Origin: Chelonoidis abingdonii
Taxonomy: Eukaryota; Chordata; Testudines; Testudinidae
Assembly: GCF_003597395.2 (NCBI RefSeq)
Contig: NC_133774.1
Location: forward strand, 32,151,368-32,215,367
Reading direction: 5' to 3'
Length of the DNA: 64,000 bases
Shown: positions 45,775 to 59,650 of the stretch, in pieces
Layout: each line of letters starts with the position of its first letter
How positions within the stretch are numbered: the first letter of the stretch is position 1
Notes under the pieces: model-generated
Seen by the model: only the letters and a program-made list of their open reading frames with translations
Databases searched by the model: none
Told to the model about the DNA's origin: nothing
Position numbers and translations under genes: made by a program

Positions 45775-45980
45775 AATACCTAGTTCTTATATAGCACTTT
45801 TTGTGAGTACATTTCAAAGCACTTTGCAAAGAAGGGCAGTGTCAGTGTCCCCATATTACAGACTGGGAAACCGATGCAGAGAGAGGAGACACAACTCCCC
45901 CATAGTTACCTGGCAGCCAAACCAGGTCTCCTAAGTCTCACTCTGAAACTCTGTCCACTAAGCCACACTGCCTCCCATAA
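45775..45980 (+). repeat. MIR-like repeat, long copy
   Basis: CCTAGTTCTTATATAGCACTT, CAAAGCACTTTGCAAAG, CCCCATATTACAGACTGGG, GATGCAGAGAGAGGAGAC, CCAGGTCTCCTAAGTC and CCACTAAGCCACACTGCCTC appear in the expected order, making it the best preserved copy in the window. Confidence 0.75.
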
Positions 45981-46505
45981 AACCTAAATTCTTGACTACC
46001 CCTTTTAGATAGTAGCAAGTATTTTGTGACAGGAGAAAAGTAATGTCGTTTTCACTATAAATAAAAATGTGATTTAGCATATACAATTGTAAAACATTTA
46101 TAGCAGTGTATTTGCAGCACTGGTCACAGATCTTTCCAGGCCTCTTGTTCCTCCATGTTACTGTGATGATGGAGGGGAATGTAAAAGCTGCAGGCTCGGT
46201 GAGTTATAATGAAAACACCAATGGATGGTGAAGGATGACAATAATGTTGGGAGATGAAGAATGACTTAAAAAAAGCAAGTCACTGTCATGATACCATTTG
46301 TTACCGTAAAATAGGCTTTATATGGGAGTTATGGGTGCTTGGCACAGAGGAGAAAAAAACAGAAAACTGTGTTTATGCCTGTGTCATCACTGTTTTATAC
46401 CAGAGCTACTATCTTAATCTAACTTGGATTTAATCTGTTCTGGGGAAATGTTATGATTTTGACAATGAACACACCCTCTGAACTGCAAGGTATTAGTGTT
46501 CAGGT
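45981..46505. other. Intergenic DNA, nothing recognised
   Basis: No gene or clear repeat in this stretch. Confidence 0.45.
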
Positions 46506-46600
46506 CTGATTCTGCAAAGCACTTAAGCATGTAAATAGAACTACTCATTTGCTTAAAGTTAAGCACATGCTTAAGTGCTTTGCTGGATTGGGCCAGAGTA
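46506..46600. repeat. Palindromic repeat with perfect 19 bp arms
   Basis: GCAAAGCACTTAAGCATGT at 46514-46532 is exactly complementary to 46565-46583, separated by 32 bp. Flanks (CTGATTCTG / GGATTGGGCC) fit an old amniote foldback repeat. Confidence 0.8.
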
Positions 46601-46958
46601 CCCATTAGCACCTTGTAGGATCTGATCTTTGACCATTGCTGGAGGCTGTCCCTTCATCCCCCATTTCTTTGCCAGGAGGATAAAAGGTTTAGTACAAGAT
46701 CCTGGACTCTCAGTTTCAGGCTTGATAATTATTTTTTCAAATATTTATTTTTTGGATAATTGCATCTGTTGCTTCCATTTTGTCCTCAGTAGCATGATAC
46801 TCCTTAAACTAAACGCAAGTGGTGTTTTACAACACACAGGATTTAGACAGATCCCTGGGAGTTTTCACTCTAAATAGGACAGATACCTTACAAACCCTTT
46901 GAAAGGATAAATCATAAAAGTTGGAGCAGACTGTCTATTCCTGACAGAAAGATAAGTG

Positions 46959-47145
46959 GACTTACAGATTTTAAGGCCAGAAAGGACCATCATGACCATC
47001 TAGTCTGACCTCCTGCACATTGCAGGCCACAGAACTCCACCACCCACTCCTGTAATAGATGCATAACCTCTGGCTTTGTTATTGAAGTCCTCAAATCCTG
47101 ATTTGAAGACTCCAAGTTACAGACACTCCATCATTTACACTAGGT
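46959..47145 (-). mobile_element. CR1 3' fragment, reversed
   Basis: GATTTTAAGGCCAGAAAGGACC, CTAGTCTGACCTCCTGCAC, GCCACAGAACTCCACC and TCCTCAAATCCTGATTTG are characteristic reversed CR1 3' sequence. Confidence 0.8.
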
Positions 47146-47302
47146 ATAAGTTTGGACATATGGCAAAACTCTTTATCTATGCTGCTGTAGGACAGCAAAG
47201 TGGACACTTTCTATCACAACCAGTGAGGTTTTTCTGTCATAGGTAATTCAGCTCCCCAAGTGGTGGTAAGCAGGTTGATGGATGCATGCTTCTGTCAGCT
47301 TA

Positions 47303-47415
47303 ACTACATCTACACTGAGGGTTAGGTCAGCATAGCTCTGGCACACACAGGTGTGAATTTCATGCCCCTGAGCACCAGAGGTATGTGGGCCTAACACGTA
47401 CATGTAGACTAGGCC
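47303..47415. mobile_element. Short PIF/Harbinger-type MITE, 113 bp
   Basis: Ends ACTACATCTACACTGAGGG and ATGTAGACTAGGCC show imperfect inversion. TTA flanks both ends (47300-47302, 47416-47418). The body includes GGTGTGAATTTCATGCCCCTG, related to the repeat at 32655-32935. Confidence 0.55.
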
Positions 47416-47418
47416 TTA

Positions 47419-49225
47419 GAGCAGTGTCACATACATTGGTGTCCTGACTGCAGTCTATGGGAGATACTGGATTATGAATATTAATAACCTGCTTCAGTAG
47501 ATTTGATATTTCTGGAGAGCACTTGAAGAATGATTTTCCAAGAAAAAAAAATCCATCTTGGAATGCAAAGCAAGTTTCTTGCAATATCTTAAAGAGTTAT
47601 AATTTGTGCTAATTGGCATGCTCATGAGTTAAGTTCTTTATCTTCAACCAACTGGCACTCAGAAAAGTGAGAAATCATTTTCTACCTTAGACCTAGCCAA
47701 ATATATAATTTCCACTTTAATCATCATAACTGAAACGCGATGAACAGTATAAGCCAGGGACAAACACATTTGCACTAATAGAAAATAAGATTTAACCAAA
47801 TGATCACTACAACTATTTTCTTATACATCTTAGGCTTCAGTGTTATCTCCCTGTTCACTTAAATGTAATGTAGGTTTCTGTTGAGTTTGGATGACAACTG
47901 CAATGCACTGTGTAAAAGGGACCTTTATCTGAATTTGATTAGATATTTTCAAGAGCAAGAGACTTAATAGGAATCTATTAACTTCAACAAAATCAATAAG
48001 ATTCAATGCAAATCAAAAACAGTTTTTCTCAAAATCACTTTTTAGATTCAAAGCTACTACAGTACAACAAAAGTGTCTATTAACTCTCTTCTGGTAGGTG
48101 GATTAAACTCCTTGGCAGTACCTCCTGGAGATGGCATTTCCAGGAATGATACAAAAAATAAAGTGCTATGAGTGTAGGTAAAGATATGGTGCCTCTGAAA
48201 ACGTTTACTACAACTATGGATCAGTAGGTACTCCAGAGTTTCTCCAGTACCTGAACTTTTGCTAACACAAAACTCCACAATTTTGCTTTATGTTTGGATA
48301 GCCGTTAGGCCTCTGTTCACATAGAATCCCAAACCCACTTAAAACCAAGATATTTGGGTGTTTGTTTGCATGCAGAAGCATAAGCCCTGGTGAAAAAAAA
48401 ATATGATGTGGTGGCAGATCACTAGAGCTTCCTTGCATGAACAATATTCTACAAATAAGAATAGGTGGAAAACTCTTCAATGCTGGTGATTTCATCTGAC
48501 AGCAGATGCTGCTTCTTGCTTGTGCTATTAACTTTTCACTGTCTTATCCCAAGAAATTAGCTTTTAGTTCTAGCATCCTGTGTCTTGTTACTGTTATGGA
48601 AACAAGGAGAAAAAAACAGTCTTGTTAATTTTTTCAGCTGTGTACCCTTGTAATTTTATCCTCTATCCCTTAACAATTCAAATTGTTTTCTTCATCTGGT
48701 ATCCTTTATTACTGAAAGGATTGTTTACAGTCATTAGCTGTGGGATGGCACTGGCACTTAGGTGGCTTTGCACATGCTCCTGGCAGAAACTTGGGTGCCT
48801 ACAGGATTTAGGAATCTATGAAGTCATCTGCATGACTTTGAGAATATCAGCGGTGCCTAAAAGTTGGACTGAGACACCCACAGAAGCAGCTTTGGACCTA
48901 AATACCTTTGTGGATCTAGCTCCCAACTACTATCTCAAAAAGATGTAAAAGTAAAACATATAATTAAATCAGAAGAAAAAAACAGGCATATATAAGATCA
49001 ACAAAATCTGAGAGAGACAGGAAAAGAGTTTTAAAAAACGGTATGTAAAAATAAACTGATGAGAAAAACCAAAACTGGCAAGAGAGATTTGCCTGGGGAA
49101 TGACTGAAGTGGGATTCTCAACCTAACTGTTCTCCCACATACCTTGCCATAAGGTCTTGATCCTGTAGGCATTCTCAGAATACATCTATGGGATTACACC
49201 CTGCACAAAAGACAGCCAAGAGAAA
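47419..49225. other. Intergenic DNA
   Basis: 48750-48920 contains diverged pieces of the same old repeat as at 785-1000 (GGTGCCTAAAAGTTGG, GTGGATCTAGCTCCC). The 122-codon frame at 48580-48948 has no recognisable domain. Confidence 0.4.
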
Positions 49226-49229
49226 GCAG

Positions 49230-49500
49230 CTTGGGAATTTTGAGGGCTGGTTGGCTTGTGTGTATTGCCATAGGCAGGGGGATATGGGATGCCAAGTTCA
49301 AATCCTTGCTCTGCGTGATTAGGCTATTGAGTATTCTGTGTTGGGTCTCTTGCCCTTTCTTCTGTTGAAGCTGTTCCACTTTGTATAACTGATTAAATAT
49401 TCATTGGGCCAGAGAGAGAGACTATATAGTTCAGTGATTAGGGCACTTACCTGGGCTGTTGGAGACCAAAGCTCAGATCCTTGCTCCAATACTCATCCTT
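49230..49500 (+). repeat. tRNA-derived SINE-like fragments
   Basis: At 49421-49480, ACTATATAGTTCAGTGATTAGG resembles a box A and GCTCAGATCCTTGCTCC a weak box B. A second box-B-like piece, AAGTTCAAATCCTTGCTCTG, lies at 49290-49310. Old MIR/tRNA-SINE heads are the likely origin. Confidence 0.45.
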
Positions 49501-49559
49501 TCAAAAGCAGCGAAACTGATGGATGAGAAGTGCTATATAAAAGCTAAGTATTACAAACA

Positions 49560-52500
49560 TGGAGTAAAATTTCCTTCAGAACCTCTTACTTCCACTCTTC
49601 ATTTATTTCGCCCTCTTATATTATTACTTCAGGTGACTATTTCAAACACTACCTCCATTTTGAGTTCCGCCCTATCATTAGTTGCCCCTTTGTCACTTTA
49701 CAGCCTCACACACCAAAAATACGTGGGTTTCTGGAATAGGCAGACAAATTAATGACAGTCACAGATACTGCAGTTTACAATACTTCTCTGACCATAGCTA
49801 ATGGGGTCAACTCAAGCAAAGGATTCTATCAGAGCTGAGAATAGGCCTACCTATTATCTACCCTTTTTGTTTCACCTATCTGCATATACCAGATAATTCT
49901 TTGGATTTTCTTTTTTCAAAATAGAGATTTTAGCACTTGACTTTTTTCTAAAGTAATTTAAAAAAAATTCCAGCAATCCTCATGCACCCTCCCTGCAATA
50001 AATTTAAATCATTATGAAAAACCAGATAGTCTTAGAGAAGGGCATTTTGTCAGTAATGTGTACATGTTGATTGTTTGCATCCTTAGTTCCTGCAGCAGTA
50101 TCTGTAGGTCTACCAGTAGCAGTGTTTGAGTGGAAAACCTCAGGCCTACAGTGGCTTTAACTGATAACGGATTTGTCACTTGGTAACACTGCAAAAAATG
50201 TTCCATGGAGATTCGCTGGAGGCTTTAAATGTATTTGCTTCAGCTATGTTTGCTTATTAAATGTTTTCAGCATTTTGCTAGCAGTACTTGATAGAACTCT
50301 CCCTTGCCCCCAAGTGTATATTGGGGTAAACAAGAAAGATAGGCCTGAGAATAAAGAATTTAACACATGAGGAAGAATGTCAATTTCAAACCACAAAAGT
50401 TAGCCCTTTTAGAAAATCTGCTTAGTGTAAAGGACACTAAATTCCTACAGATCTAAGTGGGAGGAAAAGAGCTTGACTTTTGATTTTGTGTCTGGGATGA
50501 GTAAAGCAAATAAATGCTTTGATCGATTTCACAGACACTTGGATCATTCTTGGTTTTTGTGCTAGTTTATAAATAATAGAATTGTCTCAAGGACAACAAA
50601 TGCTCCATACAGAAATAAAAGTGTTATAACACTGTTCAGTGTAGGGAATATTAATCCTGGCATTCCAACATCAAATGACTGTATATTCCTTACTATAGTC
50701 TGTAACACATTACTTTTGTTATGTAGGTTGGACAATATTAAATATTATAAGAAATTTCCCTGATGAAATACCTAAAGTTTGACATTTCTTTCTGAGCTTA
50801 GTCATCTTGTGTCACAATGTTACATTTGAGCCTAAAGAGCCAAACTTTGCTGTTTTATACTCAAGACAGTGCAGTGCTTTGAATTTAGATTGGTTTAACC
50901 AATAGAATTTGGCACAGTGTCTTTCAGCTTGAGTGAACTAAAATTAAGGAACATAATCATGCAGCTACAGACATTGGCAGAAACAATGTTCAGTTTCATC
51001 TCCTCAGGGTAAAAAACAACTTATACATCTTTGTCAACTTCTCTCCTGTTAGACAGCTATATTTAAAAGTTTTAATGGTAACAGCAGACCTCTAGAGTAA
51101 GTCACTGAAATGTTATTCCAAGAAGCTGTCTGTTATGTAACTGAACTGAACTGTATCAAACTCAGCAGTTTCACCTGTAGGGGTTTCATACAAACATTTT
51201 GTCCCCATTTTGATCTGCCTGAATTCATTCCCCACAGAGTTAGCTTTGAAATTCTAGATTGGACAAAATCTTAAAGTACAACTCAGCTGAAAACACTGGC
51301 AGCTAATTTTGATTTGAAAAAAAAAAAATCTTGATTTTTTAAGGTAAGGTTTCCTTGTAGCATGTGGCTAATAAAGCAGAAGGTTTACATTATATGTGCT
51401 CATTGAGAGAGAGAGAGGGAGCTTGAGATCATGGAAAAGAAGCTCTAGATGTGAGCTAGAATGTAGCATCTAAAATAGTCTATGACCAAGACAGATGCAC
51501 CCAAGAAGTTTGAGGGGGATTGGAACCATTGGTCTGATCAGGCCCATTTCAACTGGTAGCATTGGGGGGGGGGGGGTCAACAACAAATTGGACCATTCAT
51601 TTAAAACAAAGGTATCAGCGAGATGTGGAGATATGGCATAACCATGCGTCCCTTCTTAATTCACGCAGTGCCTTGGCTATTCACCTTAGAAGTGAATAAG
51701 GCAGAAACATTTCTGATGCAGCCCTCAGTAAATCAGTTTGGACACTGCAAGAATGTCCTACTTGTTTGAAGAAAGAGAAAAATAAAAATGTATGTGTACA
51801 ATATTTGTGATGAATCCACAACTCTGTAATAACCTTGCAAATAATTCACTGAGTAGAAATTAGTAGAAATTGAAAGAAATTATGGCCTGGTCATAGGCAT
51901 TTCACAAGCACAATAAGAGGCTAAATTTAATCAAATAGTTTATTTGCCATAAATTGTTTGCTTAGCTCTTGTTATACAACCATGAACAATGCCGGATACT
52001 ACAAATGCAGCAATAAACTACTCACATGGTTTGACTGTCCTTGTGCAAAGTCATTGTGATTTAATCTGAAGAATATTCAAAGGATACACAGAGACACTAT
52101 GTAAACTCACTAAACCCAGAATTTGCAGGTTTCCTTTTTTCCTTCTTGTAGCTGAATTAGTGTGAACTGAACAGTGCCTACTGTTCACCACCAGAGGTCT
52201 TCAAAGAACACACTATAGACAACTTTCTAGTTAACTGGAAATGAGAGGGATGTCTGACAGCCACAGCTGACAGGAATGGATAGGAAGTAATTTACTCAAG
52301 TATTCCAAGTAATTATCAGGGATGTGCAAATCTTAGACAAAACATGTGTGCCAGATGGAACTCCTGCTAGAAAATCATAACAGCTCTAGTAGTTTTGCTT
52401 CATGGTCTAGCTACACTGTTTTCTACTTCCCCTGCTTGGTGAGGTAGGGAATTTTTTAATCTTGACAATGACATTGCAATTGCGCCTTAAATCTGTATAG

Positions 52501-55500
52501 AAATAAGGAAATTATTTTGGGCCAAACTCCTAGCATTACCTATGAAGTCTAGGTAAGGGACACTGGGGATTAGGGGTGAGCATAGGGAACATGGATTTGT
52601 GTGCTCGCAATGACCGGTACAATAACCATCCTGCAGTTGCAAGGCAGGATATCTTGGGGCAGGCTGCTACCATGTGTTGCTGCTGCTGTTTACTGCTACT
52701 CCATCATGCAATACCTGGCTGACCCTTGCTGCAGACTGTACCCTTCATGATAATCCGCTGGAGCCATAAACAGGCTCCCAAACCAAGAGACTCTGGATTG
52801 TCGTGCATGGGCTGGTAGGCCATGCATACTTTGCTGAGCACTATTTTAGTAAAGTGTAGAAGTCTCCCCTTGCTTACATGCTCTTCCTTTACGTAAGGAA
52901 GGATTTAACCTTTGTCCCTCTTTACTGGTTTTATACAGCAGATGTGGCTCTGTTGAAAAATAAATTTTCATTGAAAATATGTCTCATAGCCCCATATCAA
53001 TAAAGAGAATAAATAAAGTGAAAGAAATCAGTATTTCTAAGAAACAGCAGCGTCAGAATGTGTGGAGTGCAGTATTTATTTCAGGGTTAATGGCTGTCTT
53101 AAAAACATTTTTTTAAAAAACAAATCTTGGTTGCATTAATGGAGAGGTTTTTTTGGCAAAAAATCAGAGTGAAAGCTGAAAGTCAGATGCACTTTTTCTC
53201 ATTGTTCCAGAATGAAAAGGCTAGGGGCAAATGATGATTAAGAACAGGGTGTAGTGATGTTTTAGCTCTGTTTGCCAACTGTATAATTAAGAACAATGGC
53301 TGTACAGTATAGAGAATAAAACAGAGTAGGATTAACTGATAGAGCACAGTAGGAGACAGTGTAGAAATCAGAGCCTAGATATCATGGTAATGACTCGTGC
53401 TATAGAAATCCCAGAAGCCGATAATGGCAAAGTTAGACTATGAATCTGTAAGTTTCTACAAATGGGCGGAGCCCTGCACTTGCACAGAGTCCCACTGCAG
53501 CCAGAGTGGCTTCACATGAATGGAAATTTCCACCCACAGAGAGCAGCTTCCAGGATCAGGGCTTTAAAAGTAAAATTTGAAAAAGAAGAGCTGAGTTAAA
53601 TCTGCAGCAGCACAATGCAGCTCTGTAAAAACTTCCCTAGTTTCAGATGGAATTTATACACATTATATGCTATCTGGAGATTCTTCATGTTACTGGGTGT
53701 AGAAAAAGCATATTTCTAATAGTACCTTAAGGCCTTCCCATTTTAATTTTGCAAGAGATGTGTTGCTCTAAGCCGACGCTGTCTGCTCTCTATTGTATGC
53801 TGTTCGCTTTTACTTCACACATTCACAAAAGGATGGTGCTTTTAGTGGCTGTTCTTTGGAAAATAGGAACTTTTATACACTGATTATTCGGATCACTGTC
53901 TAATTCAAGGAAAGTGTTAGAGAAAGCATCAGTCTCCATCTCTAGTGACCCTCACGTTTTGGTGGCACCGGTGACACCTGATAAAGAGAAAGGCCATGCA
54001 GCTATTTCACAAATCTGGGAATTCTTGGACAATTTTCAGTACAAGTCTAGGGAGAGTTTCTCCCAAAGCAGACAGTTCATGAAAATACCAAGTCAGCTTC
54101 AACATATTTCATCTTATCTATCAGTTCCTGCCCCTAAGGGAATAAAAGCATTAGAAGACCAACACTTTCCATTTACTGCCTATAGTAAAAGGCTTGATAA
54201 ATGTTATGCTGATTGATTTTTTTAAACAAAAATCTAGCATATAACTCGTGGAAAGCGAGAGAACAGCAGTAGTTAGCTCCTACCCTCTGTATTACGGTTA
54301 CGTGCTGTGATTCAGTTTTTGTTTCGAAAGAGAGTGAGCCTGTCAGAAGAACTGTTAATCAGAAACAAACAAGGCCCTGTAACTTCATCTTGAGCTGATG
54401 GAGTTCTCCTTTTATTATGGATCATATTTTGAATGTGCTTGATAAGGTCAGTCCTGAAGATACACAGCAGCTTTCACTGCCAAGAATGAAATAGCAACTT
54501 AAAATGATGAAGAGAGCTCTGCACTGCAGCATTCAGACAGCCCGGGTGAAAGCCTGAGTCCTCTGAGGTCAATACAAAACTCCCATTACCTTCAATGGAA
54601 CAAAGTTAGACCAATACTGAGCACTTTTAAAAATTCCATCCCACGTGGGCTTTGTTAATTCACTTTTGTCTCTGAAAAACTAACATAGGAATAGCTCTTT
54701 CTGGCAGATATTTTCAGACTGTGCTGAGACTGCTAACAGTTCTCTGATGTCCTCAGAATTACTAGAATTTACATTGGCTTTTTAATTGCTTCTGCACTAA
54801 TGCATTGTAAGAGGAGCAGCTCTGTGCTGCCTGCCTGCACCAGCCACTGGTGCTTTTGTTGTTGATGATTTCTCAGAAGAAATTATGTACATCAGTAAAC
54901 CCACCAAGTACAGACTATTTTAAAAACAGGATTAGAGAACAGTTAAAAGAAGTCACAGGTATGCAGAGGAAACTCCATTTAAAGAAAAGGTTTTAGAAGG
55001 CTGGACATTAAAATGGTGTCGGGTGCTATAGAAACTCTTACTAAAGCAGCACTGTCTGCAGGTGGGAAACTCTCTCTCAAAACTTTAACAAAAAATCTCA
55101 ATTAATTATGAAAAACTTTTGAAAGATCATCTTATTTTTAAAGTATTTTAAAAAGCTCTCCTCCCCCTGGGGGGTAATTAAAATGGGTGTCTTAGTTTTC
55201 CTTTAATTGCCCTAATATAGCTAGCTGTTGGGTGGGGGTGGGGGGGAAGGATGGTTCCTGAAGGATGGGGAACATTTTGATACTTTTTGTGTTTGTTTTC
55301 TGACCTGGCCTTTGAATGGAGTATCATTTGCCTTTGTATTTGTACAGCCTGTTACAACACATATAGCCCGCTCTGTGACCAAGGAGTTCTCATTACCTCC
55401 TGGAATTTACAATTTGCTGTAGTGGTTCCACTGAAAACGAGAGTACACAAGATGAGAGTAAAACACTCTGTATGAGACAATGAAGAGCTTGAACCAAAAC

Positions 55501-58465
55501 ACTGGGGTTAAATACCTCTGAAATTCAGGGCCAGTCAGAACTCAGATCTGGATTTCCCATCTGTTCCTAAGTTCTTTAATGAGCTGAACCAAAGCCCCTG
55601 ATCTGAAAACCGTCCCTCATGAATTTTGGGGCTTTAAAATTTGCATCCAAATTTTTCTGTTTGAGCTCATATCTGTTCCAGTCACACTGGACATGGATTT
55701 CATAACATTACGACATCACATCTAAATAGAGCTTAAATGGGACCTGTGTCTCATAGGTCTTGTACAAGCTCCCTACATATAGGTAAATTCCCTTTAGGAT
55801 TAATTATGATTTATTTATATAGCTCCACCAATATGCATGCACCTTACAGGCAAATAAAACATGATACCTGATGCGCTTCAGAATTGTCAGAGGTGCTAAA
55901 CACCAGCAGCTTCCGACAATGTCAGCGGGAACAGAAGGTCCTCAGACTTCCTGATAATCAACAATTGCCCTCTGAGCTAAGATATAACAGAAGGCCTGAT
56001 AAACAATGAAGTATAAGAGACAAAACACATCAACCTCCTTTTTACCCATTCTTATTGCTCAAATTCCAGCCTAATTGTCAAATGTGGCAACTCACTTCCC
56101 TCTGTATCTTGAGGGTAAAGATGAAGCTGCTTAGCCGGTGCTTTTATAACTGGTGAACTCAATCAATAATCGATTTATATTCACATATAAATGAAGATAC
56201 AAGTACAAGAAAACTACTGTGGTGGTTTATGCCTGATTAAGAGAGTATATAAGCTATGTATGCAAATGATGTGCAGTACTCTGGTTGCTGGCAAATGGCC
56301 AGTGCAGTCCTCAGTGTTGTAAAGCTTGAGTTCCCTGATAGTGTAATGATGTGAAAAATGTTTCATTTATAAATCAAAGGTTTGATATTTTGTGTGTATG
56401 TCTAGTTGTCGAAGCAACTGAAATCACTATAGTCGGTTTTACTTCTGCCACTTAAAACCACCTGTGTAACTTCACATGAATGTATTTATACCAAGTCAAG
56501 TTTGGTTTCAAACAAGGAAAAAATATTCTTAGGTTGAGCCCAGTGCCAAGCATGCCTTGGGCACCAAATAAAGAAATAATAATCTTGTATGCCAAATTTT
56601 ATTCTTAATGTCTAACAAGGCATTTAATGGGTCTTTTGTTGTTGTTTCTAGACTTTGAAGAATATGGGAGGAGCAACCATTTCTTTCTACCTTCACTAAG
56701 AATTTTATGCGTATCTCTGCTTTGAATGAAAAGGCATGTCTCTGATCATAGCAGAACTGAAATTTTGGATATAAAGAACATGCACACAGTGCTGGTCAAC
56801 AACTAAAGAAATTGGTAATGAAATAATTGAATTTTTTTTTATTTTGAAATGTTCAATGTTTTTGAAAATCCTTTTCAACTTCTTAAATTTTTTGAAAACA
56901 TCATGGAAATTTTATGTTTACTGAAAGTCTAGTAAATAAATACAACTTTTTTTAAAAAAAAGGCAGAATATTTTTTATGAAAAATGAATTAAAAATATTG
57001 ACAATATTTTTAGGAAAAATATAATTTTTCAAAAAGGCCATTTTTGTTCAAAAAAGTCAACTACCTCTACATGTAAAAACAAAAATGCCTATGGATTTTC
57101 ATCTATACAGAGTAAATATAAAGCGGGAAAAGATAAATTCAACCTTATTTGCTCTTATTTGACTGGGGTCAAGATTAAAAAAAAATGCCCACAGTTAGGT
57201 TCCTATATCCAGATTTAGATCTTAAATAAGCACTTTTGAAAATCAGGCCACTTATTTGGCCATTTACCTATAGACTTAGGTATCTAATTTTAGATATCCA
57301 TTTTTGAAAAATCTTGACCTGGAAGCTTAGGTGCCAGAGTATTTAGTGCACTAGTAAAGGTTATATAGGATATATCTTCAAAATAATCTATGAATATTAA
57401 CTAATTAGTATTACTATGCTATGTGTCCAGCAGAACTGTGTTATAATAATCTGTTTTAACATACCCCTCAAAATCTTTATGGATGAGGTGCGGACATCAT
57501 GTACTTAGGTATAATTATAATCTAATAGGCTGCTCAAATGCAGCTATATAATCCATATACGTTGGTGATTAATCATCACTTTTGAAGGCCGGAAAGGCTA
57601 CAATGCACTATTATAAACCCCTTGCACAGAATAAATGTGTTTGTTTTATGACATATGCATTCAGTAGAAAATCAAAAACAAGAAAATTGAAGCATCAGCA
57701 TCATAATTCATTAATGGAGAGTTTTGCTTTCTTAGTGACTAATACTAACAAAACATCTGTTAATTAATTTAAATTGTGCTTGATGTGACCTAGTTTATGT
57801 AATACATTTTTTTTGGCAAATCTGGATTGAAACTAAATATAGAAATTATAAATGACCAACAGATGTACAGTCAAAGAGCAATAACGATAAAAAACTTGCA
57901 CAGTATGTGTATAATTTTAGATACAGTATTGTACGCAATGATTCTATAATTAAATGCTAGAGATGAGCATATATTGAAACACCTGAGTCATGTGGGTTGC
58001 TGGATATTAGCAAAATAACCACAAGTAATTCAGTAACCTGTTCCCGGAAAAGTGCAGGTCAGCTTTTGAGAGGAATTAGTGGAAAAATAACTGCTCAGAG
58101 CTTGCAATATGTATTGTATGTATTTAGATCCACTGACATGGTGAAGGACTAAAAAAAAACCCCAAAAACAAGGAAATATGAGAGTAGAAATCACATGGCC
58201 TCTTCTTAATTCTCACCCTGCTCAATCAACTAACTCCTTTCAACACATATGATCCATCTATTCTCCTGCGTTGTTCTTTTGTGAATCTATATTCTATTAA
58301 TTCGACTAGATTCTTCCTACCTCTCTGACTGCTGCTTCAGAATCACCTGGAATGACTTCTCCTGCTTGCTCCAACTCTGTCCACATCATTCAGCATTCTT
58401 TCCTTGATCGCCTCCTTTTCCCTCCCTGCTCTTTATTTCTGAATGCCCTAAACCATCCTCACAGT
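49560..58465. other. Repeat-poor 8.9 kb stretch without recognised gene
   Basis: Mostly single-copy-looking AT-rich DNA. G13 lies at 51564-51576. 57195-57320 is a diverged copy of an old amniote repeat (AAGCACTTTTGAAAATCAGG). Frames at 53914-54216 (100 codons) and 55228-55475 show no domain or splice context, and I do not call them genes. Long unique stretches here are candidates for conserved regulatory DNA. Confidence 0.4.
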
Positions 58466-58469
58466 TTCA

Positions 58470-58625
58470 ACTAATATCTCTATGCAGATGATTCCCAAAT
58501 CTACCACTTCACCCCATTCTGTCTCTCTCCATTTATTTTCACATCTCAAAGTGTCTTTCTGGATGTTCCACTCTCCATTCAAACCCAATATGGTGAAAGC
58601 GAATGATCTTTCAAACTATCACTGC
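58470..58625 (+). mobile_element. Possible LINE reverse-transcriptase fragment
   Basis: A frame reads YADDSQIYHFTPF at about 58473-58511, resembling the catalytic YADDTQ-Y motif of L2-type LINEs. A few further residues fit only weakly. 58795-58875 has an L2-like tail (GTCCAGTGCCACATACACTG, then AAATAATAAAG). Confidence 0.45.
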
Positions 58626-59089
58626 TGCTCAGTTCTTCATCATAGCTGGTAGTTTTGCTATCCTCCTTATGACATAGCTGTGTAACCTCAAGCATCATAT
58701 TAGCACCATTTGGAGACTGGATTTTCCATTCCTTGTCTTCTGTTTCTTATGGACTGAACTGTATTGTCTCTTCAACTTAGTTCACAAGTCTCATATTGTA
58801 GGGACTATGTTTTTCTCTATGTATTGTCCAGTGCCACATACACTGACAGCCCTTGGTAAATAATAAAGATGACTAGACAGAAATACGCTGTGGGCTTTCT
58901 CCCTATGTAACAGATCTCCACTAGTCCTGTCCAAAGTTAATGAACTAGCATTTGGAATGTTCTGTAGATGGAGCAAAAAATTGTCATACTGGATCATGAC
59001 AGTATTCTTGTCATTGAGTTATGGAATAAACTTCCCACATGGAAATTGTCTTTTTAACCCATTCATTTACAGGCTGACTTGTGCCTTGA

Positions 59090-59650
59090 ACCATGAGGGA
59101 TTTCTTTAATGCTTAACATTTACATTAACAAGTACTCATTCTCCATATACATGTCAAATTCTTCTGTGAAACCTACTAAGCTCTTGACCTTAATGATGTC
59201 TTGTGGCAATGAGCATCCACTGGATAAATATGTATTGTGTAGAAAGGTATGCTTTTATCTATTTTAAATTCATTGCATTTCAGCATTATTGCATGTGTCC
59301 TCCTTTTCTTGTACTATGAAAAAGGCAGAGTGGCATCCCAATTTACTTCCTTATGTCACTCAATATTTTTATAGCTCTGTCATGTCTCCTCTTATTTGTC
59401 TCCTTCCCTCATATAAACAGTTCCAAGCTTTTCAAGTTCTCTTAGTACAGACCTCTTTCCATTCCTCTGATCATTTTCACCACTTGTCTCTGAACCCAAC
59501 CTTGTTCCACTGAATCCTTTTTGAGACAGGTTGACCAGAATTGCACACAATATTCCAGGTAATGATATACCATCAGTTTATATATGGCTTTATATAATAT
59601 TTTCAGTTGCAGAAGTATATTGTTTTCATAGCTCATCTCATCTTATAATT
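59090..59650 (-). mobile_element. CR1/L3-like LINE fragment
   Basis: The reverse frame 59636-59442 includes LEYCVQFWSTCLKKDSVEQG and QRQVVKMIRGMERG, matching the LEYCVQFWSP-LKKD...RVQRRATKMI-G-E block of CR1-type proteins. The following 3' part (CTCTGTCATGTCTCCTCTTA, GATGTCTTGTGGCAATGAG) is also reversed CR1. Confidence 0.85.

Noticed and set aside
48580..48948. 122-codon forward frame
   Set aside because: It crosses old repeat pieces and has no recognisable motif.
53914..54216. 100-codon frame as a new gene
   Set aside because: No domain, signal peptide or flanking splice context; kept only as part of the desert finding.
58200..58780. Possible host exon around a YADD motif
   Set aside because: The motif belongs to LINE reverse transcriptases and the surrounding frame is broken.
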